Source: Candidatus Treponema faecavium
GTDB taxonomy: Bacteria; Spirochaetota; Spirochaetia; Treponematales; Treponemataceae
Direction: 5' to 3'
DNA: 10,996 bases
Assembly: GCA_019113455.1 (NCBI GenBank)
Contig: DXHG01000239.1
Location: 1 to 10,996 of the forward strand
Positions 1 through 5,593 of this stretch are shown in pieces (the stretch's first letter is position 1; every line of letters starts with the position of its first letter). Position numbers and translations under genes: made by a program. Below the pieces are notes generated by a model. It did not search any database. It saw only the letters and a list, made by a program, of their open reading frames with translations, and was not told where the DNA came from.

Positions 1-110
1 TTACTGCTCGGACTATGTCCTCGCAGTAAGCTGGCAGTTTTAGGGCGAGGCCCTAAAACTGCGTAAGCAGACCGCAGGTCTGCGACTGAAACCGCTTCTA
101 AAGTAGAGGT
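1..110. repeat. Cluster of short-loop hairpins (gene-free left edge)
   Basis: Consecutive inverted repeats fill this stretch. Hairpin 1 (1-29) has arms TTACTGC/GCAGTAA, a 2x2 mismatch (TC/TC), an inner GGAC/GTCC stem and a TAT loop. Hairpin 2 (34-62) is a perfect 13-bp stem, GCAGTTTTAGGGC with its complement, around a GAG loop. Hairpin 3 (67-83) is GCAGACC/GGTCTGC around a GCA loop. A weaker fourth fold lies at 91-110 (ACC, three bulged bases, TCTA, AAG loop, TAGA, GGT). None is followed by a T-run on either strand, so they do not look like intrinsic terminators. I see no coding region, tRNA or known RNA family here. A dispersed palindromic element (REP-like) or a structured untranslated RNA are both possible. 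The cluster may continue past the left edge. Confidence 0.75.
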
Positions 111-153
111 GTCTCTCCCTCCCCAAAAAAACAAATTATAGGGAATAAGAAAG

Positions 154-177
154 AAAAAAAGCCGCGTGCCAACGCAG
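154..177 (-). terminator. Intrinsic terminator of the folD-folE2-miaB-lapA operon
   Basis: Read on the minus strand, a 6-bp stem (CTGCGT paired with ACGCGG, one U-G wobble) closes a TGGC loop and is followed by C and seven T residues (160 down to 154). It lies about 90 bases past the stop codon of the last gene of the minus operon. Further T-runs occur on the same strand at 206-212 and just after a very short CCC/GGG hairpin near 185-194, so termination may be spread over several weak sites. Another T-run at 125-131 follows. Confidence 0.6.
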
Positions 178-265
178 AAAAAACACCCCACAGGGAACTG
201 CAAAGAAAAAAACGCGCGCGTGCAGCGTGCAGAGTAAATGCCGATGCTTTGGGCACGCAAAATGC

Positions 266-610
266 TCACGGTATAACGTCTGTGTGCGTGTCGTGCGGTG
301 TGTCTTGTAAAGCCGTCTGCGCTGCAAACGCAGGACGGCGCTTTTGTCTGCGGGCGGCTTTTTTTGCCGCTTTTGCTTCGAGCGCTGCCTGCCGCCGCTC
401 TTCTTTTGACGGATGAGGACGGCGCGATACCATGAACGGCACGGTCAGCACAATGCCCGCCGCAAACGCAATGGCAAGGCTGATAAAGATGGGCACATCG
501 GGAATATGCGTAAAGCCGAATGAAATCGTGCATGCGTTTTCAAGGTTAAAACCGATAAAGCACGTGATAAGCACAATACAGATGACAAAGAAAAAGAGTT
601 TCCACGGCAT
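266..610 (-). CDS. Small two-TM membrane protein, LapA-like (DUF1049)
   Basis: A 114-residue protein with two predicted membrane spans, at about residues 4-21 and 41-61. They are separated by a short segment (FNLENACTISFGF) typical of the LapA/DUF1049 family, where the first helix is followed by a beta-like NxxxVxVSFG stretch. The tail after residue 62 is strongly basic and Ala-rich (R/K-rich to about 92), so it is probably cytoplasmic and perhaps a short coiled coil. LapA in enterobacteria takes part in LPS assembly control; treponemes generally lack classical LPS, so only membrane location should be transferred, not that role. The gene starts 14 bases after the miaB stop, and its Shine-Dalgarno AAGGA overlaps the end of miaB, which makes it the last gene of the operon. 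Family assignment is from the hydropathy pattern and the short motif, so moderate confidence. Confidence 0.7.
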   Translation of the reverse strand: MPWKLFFFVICIVLITCFIGFNLENACTISFGFTHIPDVPIFISLAIAFAAGIVLTVPFMVSRRPHPSKEERRQAALEAKAAKKAARRQKRRPAFAAQTALQDTPHDTHTDVIP

Positions 611-624
611 GGTATCCGATTCCT

Positions 625-2016
625 TTATTCCAAAACTATACCACGGAAGGTATTGCCCGTCAATTCGGTGAGGCGCACGGCGATAAATCCGCCGATGCGC
701 GAGCGGTCTGCGCGGATAACGGCGCGTTCGTCGCGTTCGGTGCGCGTGAGCAGCTCTGTGTCAGCGTCGCGCGACACGGCTTCGGCAAGCACGCGCACAG
801 TCTGCCCGACGCGGGCGGCCATTTTTTCGCGCGTAATGGCAAGCTGCAAGTCTATCACCTGCGTAAGCCGCGCTTTTTTTACCTGCACCGGCACCTGTTC
901 AGGATACGACGCCGCAGGAGTTCCCTCGCGCGGGTTGTAGTAGTACATGTACGCCGCCTCATATGCCACTTCGCGCATGAGTGAAAGCACCTGCGAAAAA
1001 TCTTCTTCCGTTTCCCCGGGAAAACCGACGAGCAGGTCGGTAGTCAGAGACACGCCGGGAATCCGCTGCCTGATGCGGCTTACAAGCGAAAGGTACTGTG
1101 CGCGCGTGTATTTTCTGTTCATCGCGGCAAGAATACGGTCTGAACCGTGCTGCACCGGCAGATGTATGTGGCGGCACAGGCGCGGCTCTTCCGAGATGAC
1201 GCTGATAAGCTCATCGGAGAGATCTTTCGGGTGGCTTGACATAAAGCGGACCCACTGTATCGGGGAACCGGTGCGCTCCAGATGACCAGCGATAAGCCGC
1301 ATGAGTTCCGGAAAGCCGGCGTCTGCTGCGCCGTGTTCGTGCCGGTATGAATTGACGTTCTGTCCCAATAGTGTTATCTCGCGCACGCCGCGTTCGGACA
1401 GAACATCAAGTTCCGCAATGATGTCGTGCGGCGGGCGCGACACTTCCCTTCCGCGCACATACGGAACGATGCAGTATGTGCAGAAATTGTTGCAGCCGTG
1501 CATGACGGGCACAAACGCCGAAAACGCGCCGTTTTCGTACGAGAGCGGCGCAAACGAGTACACCGCGTCTTCTGCCAGTTCGGCATGAGCGCCGGTATAG
1601 TGTTCCACCGCTTCGGCGACGGCGGCAAAGCGGCTTTTCTGAAAATTGCCGATAACATAATCTATCGCAGGATAATTCTGCTTGAGCGTGCCGAGCAGGC
1701 GTTCCGCCATGCAGCCGGTAACCGCGAGTGTGAGCGGCTGCTTTCCGGCCTGCGCCGCCTGTGCGGCGAGCGGAAACGCGTCGTCCTTGCAGCCGCGCTG
1801 CCTGAGCCGCACGGCTTTGAGCGCAGCATACCAGCCGAGCCTGCCGAATACGCGGTTTTCAGCCGTTGCGCGCACGGAGCACGTGTTGATGACGGCAAGA
1901 TCTGCTGTTTCCGGCGTTTCCGCCTGTGTCCAGCCGCGTGCGGCAAGCAGCTGTTCAAGCGCTGCCGATTCAGCCTGGTTCATCTGGCAGCCGTATGTTT
2001 CAAAAAAATAAGTCAT
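625..2016 (-). CDS. miaB: tRNA-2-methylthio-N6-dimethylallyladenosine synthase MiaB
   Basis: A 463-residue radical-SAM methylthiotransferase that converts i6A37 to ms2i6A37 in tRNAs reading UNN codons. The N-terminal UPF0004 domain carries three cluster ligands, C10 (TYGCQMN), C46 (INTCSVR) and C102 (TGCMAER). The radical-SAM domain has the CxxxCxxC ligands C175, C179 and C182 (HGCNNFCTYCIVPYVRGRE), followed by LLGQNVNSY and the SSHPKD and HLPVQHGS motifs typical of MiaB. A TRAM RNA-binding domain ends the protein (about 395-463). An odd feature is a stretch of about 20 extra residues between the second and third cluster cysteines (about 66-94), with an additional Cys at 76. The start codon overlaps the folE2 stop (ATGA), so translation is likely coupled. 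MiaB is chosen over the related MtaB/RimO because of the TYGCQMN and VRGRE motifs. Confidence 0.95.
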   Translation of the reverse strand: MTYFFETYGCQMNQAESAALEQLLAARGWTQAETPETADLAVINTCSVRATAENRVFGRLGWYAALKAVRLRQRGCKDDAFPLAAQAAQAGKQPLTLAVTGCMAERLLGTLKQNYPAIDYVIGNFQKSRFAAVAEAVEHYTGAHAELAEDAVYSFAPLSYENGAFSAFVPVMHGCNNFCTYCIVPYVRGREVSRPPHDIIAELDVLSERGVREITLLGQNVNSYRHEHGAADAGFPELMRLIAGHLERTGSPIQWVRFMSSHPKDLSDELISVISEEPRLCRHIHLPVQHGSDRILAAMNRKYTRAQYLSLVSRIRQRIPGVSLTTDLLVGFPGETEEDFSQVLSLMREVAYEAAYMYYYNPREGTPAASYPEQVPVQVKKARLTQVIDLQLAITREKMAARVGQTVRVLAEAVSRDADTELLTRTERDERAVIRADRSRIGGFIAVRLTELTGNTFRGIVLE

Positions 2017-2780
2017 GGGTATTCCGTATATGCGTAGGCGTTGTGTTTGTGAATGCTTTCGTAGTTTTCCGCTTCGACGCTGAACCAGCGGAACAGGTTT
2101 GTGCCAAGGAGCGCGCGGTATACTTCGCGCACGACGTCTTCGACAAAGCGCGGGTTATTGTATGCGTGTTCCGTTACGTACTTTTCGTCCTGCCGCTTGA
2201 GCACCGAATAGAGCCCGCACGATGCGGCGTCTTCTATGAGCGCGATAATGTCCTCTATCCAGAAAAACGACTGGCTCTGCAGCTTTACGGTTACTTCTCC
2301 GCGCTGGTTGTGCGCGCCGTATTCGCTTATCGCGCGCGAACACGGACAGAGCGTCGTTACCGGCGCTGTGACAGACACAATGAAATCCTCGTGCTGCGCC
2401 GAAACGGAGCCTTCGTAGCGGCACGTGTACGCCATCATGCCCGGCTGGCCCGAAACGGGCGCGTGCTTTTCGATAAAGAACGGAAACGCAAGCGTGCCGA
2501 ACGCGCGCTCCGCTTCGAGTGCGTGCCGTATCTCGGCGAGCATTGCGAGAAAATGCTTCATGCTCAAGTCCGTGTGATATTTATGAAATATCTCGATAAA
2601 ACGGCTCATGTGTGTGCCCTTAAAGTGCTGCGGCAGATTGACAAAAAGATCGGCGGTGCCGGTTGTGCGCTGCGTGCGGTGCGCTTTGTCGAGCACCTGC
2701 ACGGGATATTCGACGCCGCGCACGCCGACTTTCATGAGCGGAATGTTGCGGCTGTCGGTCTGGTTCTGCACGTCTATCAT
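2013..2780 (-). CDS. folE2: GTP cyclohydrolase FolE2 (type IB)
   Basis: A 255-residue protein of the FolE2/MptA family, which converts GTP to 7,8-dihydroneopterin triphosphate, the precursor of folate and of queuosine. Family hallmarks are visible: GTHMSRF (55-61), the metal-ligand region TLCPCSRAISEYGAHNQRG (143-161, with C145 and C147), and the C-terminal YNNPRFVEDVVR (207-218). Length is normal for the family. The start ATG shares its A with the folD TGA stop (TGATG) and lacks a strong Shine-Dalgarno, so reinitiation after folD is likely. The gene ends in a 4-base overlap with miaB. FolE2 enzymes are metal-promiscuous substitutes for zinc-dependent FolE. Whether this genome also has FolE cannot be seen here. 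Confidence 0.93.
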   Translation of the reverse strand: MIDVQNQTDSRNIPLMKVGVRGVEYPVQVLDKAHRTQRTTGTADLFVNLPQHFKGTHMSRFIEIFHKYHTDLSMKHFLAMLAEIRHALEAERAFGTLAFPFFIEKHAPVSGQPGMMAYTCRYEGSVSAQHEDFIVSVTAPVTTLCPCSRAISEYGAHNQRGEVTVKLQSQSFFWIEDIIALIEDAASCGLYSVLKRQDEKYVTEHAYNNPRFVEDVVREVYRALLGTNLFRWFSVEAENYESIHKHNAYAYTEYP

Positions 2781-3658
2781 CAGCGGTTTTGCGCCTGTTC
2801 AGCCGCCTGCACTGTATTCTGCAGCAGCATCGCGATTGTCATGGGCCCCACGCCTTTGGGCACGGGCGTGATATACGACGCGACCCCGCACGCCGCTTCA
2901 AAGTCGACGTCTCCGCAGAGCCTGAAGCCGCTCTTTTTTGACGGGTCGGGAATACGGTTTACGCCGACGTCTATGACGGCCGCTCCCGGGCGTATCATGT
3001 CTGCGGTAATCATGTGCGGCTTGCCTGCCGCAGCGATAAGTATGTCTGCCTGCCGCGTGTACGAGGCAAGGCCGCGTGTGCCGGTATGGCAGAGCGTTAC
3101 GGTCGCGTTGTATTCCCTGCGCGCGAGCAGCACCGCAAGCGGTTTGCCGACGATGTTTGATCTGCCGACAATGACGGCGTGGCGGCCGTTTGTCTCAATC
3201 TGCATTCGCTTAAGGAGATGAAGCACGCCGTGCGGCGTGCACGGCAGATACGCGGGCCTGCCGAGCAGCAGGTTTCCGGCGTTTATCGGGTGAAAGCCGT
3301 CTGCGTCTTTGTCCGGCCGTATCGCGCTGATAACTGCGTCGGCGCTGATATGCTGCGGCAGCGGCAGCTGCACGAGTATGCCGTGCACGCTTGCGTCATC
3401 GTTGAGCGAGGCGATAAGCTCAAGCAGTTCCTGCTGTGTTGTGTGTGCGGGCAGCCGTATGTCGCGCCCGATCATGCCGGCTTCGGCAAGCGCTTTTTCT
3501 TTGCCGGTTACGTATGAGATGCTTGCGGGGTCTGTTCCGACAAGCACTACTGCAAGGCAGGGCGTAATTCCCTGCGCCGCAAGCTGCGCCGTCCGCCGTG
3601 CGGCTTCGGCACGCACTTCCTGCGCGATAGCTGCGCCGTCTATGATTGCTGCTGCCAT
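2780..3658 (-). CDS. folD: Methylenetetrahydrofolate dehydrogenase/cyclohydrolase FolD
   Basis: A 292-residue bifunctional enzyme that interconverts 5,10-methylene-, methenyl- and 10-formyl-THF using NADP. The active-site pair Y49 and K53 sits in SYVTGKEKA, Q98 in VQLPLP, and D120 in DKDADGFHP. The Rossmann segment is VIVGRSNIVGKP (163-173), followed by ADILIAAAGKP and CGDVDF. The C-terminal signature reads TPVPKGVGPMT (264-274); the family norm is PVPGGVGPMT, so K268 replaces a Gly. The ATG at 3658 is chosen because AAAAGGAT lies just upstream and the protein aligns from MAAAIIDG; the frame stays open upstream to 3862, but the extra 68 residues (Met to Leu) look non-coding. It is the first gene of the minus operon. 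Confidence 0.95.
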   Translation of the reverse strand: MAAAIIDGAAIAQEVRAEAARRTAQLAAQGITPCLAVVLVGTDPASISYVTGKEKALAEAGMIGRDIRLPAHTTQQELLELIASLNDDASVHGILVQLPLPQHISADAVISAIRPDKDADGFHPINAGNLLLGRPAYLPCTPHGVLHLLKRMQIETNGRHAVIVGRSNIVGKPLAVLLARREYNATVTLCHTGTRGLASYTRQADILIAAAGKPHMITADMIRPGAAVIDVGVNRIPDPSKKSGFRLCGDVDFEAACGVASYITPVPKGVGPMTIAMLLQNTVQAAEQAQNR

Positions 3659-3745
3659 AAGTATCCTTTTGTAACGTATGCACTGCACCGGATGTTTTAC
3701 CGGTATCGCGGCGGCAGACTGCCTTTGCCGTGAGGCGTGCGTTAA

Positions 3746-3774
3746 CTTGCCGCGGGCAAGCGCGCACTTGTGCG
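3746..3774. other. Two adjacent small inverted repeats in the folD leader
   Basis: CTTGCC-GCG-GGCAAG (3746-3760) is directly followed by CGCAC-TT-GTGCG (3763-3774). They lie 88-116 bases upstream of the folD start, inside the predicted leader if folD is transcribed from the 3824-3862 region. There is no T-run after either stem, so a terminator is unlikely. An operator or a structured leader are options; nothing resembles a known folate riboswitch to me. Confidence 0.4.
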
Positions 3775-3787
3775 TACGCGGCTTGTG

Positions 3788-3817
3788 TTGAACGCCGGTG
3801 CAGGTTTCTGGTATAGT
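3788..3817 (+). promoter_or_regulatory. Sigma-70-type promoter for the beta-barrel gene
   Basis: A TTGAAC -35 box (3788-3793) is separated by 18 bases from a TATAGT -10 box (3812-3817), with a TG dinucleotide one base before it (extended -10). Transcription would begin near 3824, giving a leader of about 64 bases before the ATG at 3888. The -10 box is also the left arm of a perfect palindrome, TATAGT-N6-ACTATA (3812-3829). Confidence 0.6.
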
Positions 3818-3823
3818 GTCTGT

Positions 3824-3862
3824 ACTATAGCTGATTTTATATTTTTTTTCTATAAAAACCAA
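3824..3862 (-). promoter_or_regulatory. Possible minus-strand promoter(s) for the folD operon
   Basis: Two candidates occur on the minus strand. One has TTGGTT (3862-3857), a 17-base spacer and TAAAAT (3839-3834). The other is a TATAGT -10 box (3829-3824), the mirror image of the plus-strand -10, but with a poor -35. Either would give a folD leader of roughly 160 bases containing the two inverted repeats at 3746-3774. Both are consensus matches by eye only. Confidence 0.35.
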
Positions 3863-3887
3863 CGATAGAAAAGAAGAACAGGATTAT

Positions 3888-4469
3888 ATGAAAAGAAAAA
3901 CGTTAGGCATACTGTGCTGCCTGCTCTGCGCGGGATTGCTTGCCGCGCAGGAATCGGAATCAGAAGACGTATATATAGAAGATTCTGTGTATCAGATGAA
4001 CCAGCAGGGCGATCATCAGATAAAGATAGACCTTGCATTGCAGATACCGTTCAGGCCGTCTATTGATAAGCTAAAGCTCGGCGGCGGCGGTTCGCTGGGT
4101 TATATGTATTTTCTTACCGACTGGCTTTTAATCGGCGGCGACGTGAGTTTTTCTTACGCGCCCACTATCGGCAGCAATCAGCTCACGTTTATTCCGGTGC
4201 TGTTTAAGGCGGCGGCGCAGTTTTCTGTGTGGCGCTTTGAGTTTCCGATAACGGTCGGCATCGGGCCTGTGTTCCAGAATTACCTTGACCGGTTCTATTT
4301 TGGGCTTGCGGTAAAGCCGTCTGTCGGCATGTACTACCGCATTAATCCAAGCTGGTCGGTCGGCTTGTACTGCGGCCTGTACGTGATGCCGCAGTGGTAC
4401 ACGAATCCGGAATATAACTATACGGCGCTCATTATGGACGCGGGTCTTTCCGCGCGGTATCATTTCTAG
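3888..4469 (+). CDS. Small exported outer-membrane beta-barrel protein
   Basis: A 193-residue protein with a classic signal peptide: KRK, then a hydrophobic core to about residue 18, and likely cleavage at LLAA|QES after residue 20. The mature part starts with an acidic, Tyr-containing segment. It continues with alternating aromatic/hydrophobic strands (GGSLGYMYFLTDWLLIGG, FKAAAQFSVWRFEFPITVG, PSVGMYYRINPSWSVGLYCG) and ends in ...ARYHF. The terminal Phe on a final strand is the usual outer-membrane assembly signal. The size fits an 8-strand barrel, and it recalls the small OmpW-like proteins of treponemes, though this is from memory and not a verified match. AGGA precedes the ATG by four bases. 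It is followed after 11 bases by the lipoprotein gene, so the two are probably co-transcribed. No function can be assigned. Confidence 0.8.
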   Translation: MKRKTLGILCCLLCAGLLAAQESESEDVYIEDSVYQMNQQGDHQIKIDLALQIPFRPSIDKLKLGGGGSLGYMYFLTDWLLIGGDVSFSYAPTIGSNQLTFIPVLFKAAAQFSVWRFEFPITVGIGPVFQNYLDRFYFGLAVKPSVGMYYRINPSWSVGLYCGLYVMPQWYTNPEYNYTALIMDAGLSARYHF

Positions 4470-4480
4470 CGGGGAGGAAT

Positions 4481-5578
4481 ATGAAACAGCCGATGATTTT
4501 GTTCCGCGCTGTGGGCGGATTGGCGGTGTGCGCGGCGCTGGCAGCGTTCGTTTCCTGCGAGAATCCCTACACGAACAAGGGAATGTTTTCAGAGATTTCA
4601 AAAGAGATTAAACTTACCGAATCAAACGTGAAAGGCAATATCTTTACGGTATTTGCAAACGAAGAATTCGTGTTCGCCGGCGGCGGCGGGATTTACTATA
4701 AACCGCTGAACAGCGGGCGCAAGTGGGATCCGTTCCCCACAAGCGGATTTACTGGCGGCGCGCGCGCGCGGCGGCTGGCTCTGGGCGCCGATGCTGACGG
4801 CGCTGAATACCTGTACGCGCTGCGGATGTGGCAGAACGAGAATTACGAGGATCAGTTTTTTGCGGATTTATATTATTGCAACATTAATGACGTAATTGCG
4901 GGAAGAGGTGCTTGGAAGCAGATTAAAGACTCAAAGATTATTGTTGCTAATGTTTCTGAATCAAGAATTAATCAATATACGGTGTTCTCAAACAATGCCG
5001 CCGGCGCAGCTAAGCGCAAAGCGTATCTTGCAACGCCTGATGGTGTGTATGAGCTTGATGGCGCTACAGTCAAATGGGAGACAAATGCTGCTGGCGCAGG
5101 TACTCGTTCCGCGGTGCTGATTGACAGTAAGACGTATTTTTCTTCTTCACTTGCCGCGTGCGCCAATGCTGACAACAGCAAAGGCTGGGTTATCGAGGGC
5201 GGCGCCGTCAAATACTGGTACGGCAGCGCAATGCAGGATTCCGGCGTGTCGGTAAGCAATGCTGTGTCGCTCACGTATTCAGCAAAAGACAACTGCCTGT
5301 ATGCGGGCCGCGGCGGCAGCGGCAGCGGCGCGGTGCGCATCGATCTGGATACAGAAGGCAAGCCGACCGGCACGAGCGAAATCGGCGGCAATACTGACGC
5401 GGCTATCGGCAGCTACAACGTGTACGCCTTATACTGTGAACAGGGTGCAAATACGCTGTACGCCTCGACTATTGGGCGCGGCTCTACGTTCAGTTCCATG
5501 TATAACGGGCTGTGGGGCCGGTACGATCCTGAAAGCAGCGTTGACGCGCAGGACAAGGGCAACTGGAACCGCGAGTAG
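4481..5578 (+). CDS. Putative lipoprotein with propeller-like repeats
   Basis: A 365-residue protein starting with a lipoprotein-type leader: hydrophobic core at about 11-25, then F-V-S-C with C26 as the lipidated residue. F at -3 is unusual for enterobacteria but acceptable in spirochaetes. The mature protein contains several similar strand-turn segments: VFANEEFVFAGGGGIYYKPL (58-77), KAYLATPDGVYELDG (180-194), NCLYAGRGGSGSGAVRIDLD (271-290) and NTLYASTIGRGSTFSSMYNG (324-343). This suggests a beta-propeller-like fold of the kind seen with Kelch or sortilin-type repeats, without a recognisable enzyme motif. It ends in NWNRE. A strong GGGGAGGA ribosome site sits in the 11-base gap after the beta-barrel gene. 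The DNA for residues about 127-167 is much more AT-rich than the rest. Function unknown; a cell-envelope role is inferred from the lipobox and neighbour. Confidence 0.8.
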   Translation: MKQPMILFRAVGGLAVCAALAAFVSCENPYTNKGMFSEISKEIKLTESNVKGNIFTVFANEEFVFAGGGGIYYKPLNSGRKWDPFPTSGFTGGARARRLALGADADGAEYLYALRMWQNENYEDQFFADLYYCNINDVIAGRGAWKQIKDSKIIVANVSESRINQYTVFSNNAAGAAKRKAYLATPDGVYELDGATVKWETNAAGAGTRSAVLIDSKTYFSSSLAACANADNSKGWVIEGGAVKYWYGSAMQDSGVSVSNAVSLTYSAKDNCLYAGRGGSGSGAVRIDLDTEGKPTGTSEIGGNTDAAIGSYNVYALYCEQGANTLYASTIGRGSTFSSMYNGLWGRYDPESSVDAQDKGNWNRE

Positions 5579-5593
5579 CGCGGCATAATCGCG

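Noticed and set aside
34..62. Hairpin 2 as a Rho-independent terminator
   Set aside because: The stem is strong, but neither strand has a T-run following it.
135..163. TATAAT on the minus strand (140-135) as a promoter firing toward the hairpin cluster
   Set aside because: No acceptable -35 box at 16-18 bases upstream, and it sits within the terminator T-runs, where chance matches are likely.
1926..3221. Long plus-strand open frame (431 codons) opposite miaB, folE2 and folD
   Set aside because: Its translation shows no recognisable domain, is Arg/Val/Cys-rich as expected for the complement of GC-rich coding DNA, and all three minus-strand genes are clearly real.
3659..3862. N-terminal extension of FolD by 68 residues
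   Set aside because: The frame is open but the translation lacks FolD similarity, covers promoter-like AT-rich DNA, and a good ribosome site precedes the ATG at 3658.
4758..4770. Alternating GC tract in the lipoprotein gene as a phase-variation repeat
   Set aside because: Similar alternating tracts occur at 9317-9327 and near 10015-10023 in argJ and around 213-221, so this is background composition; the tract is only about six units.
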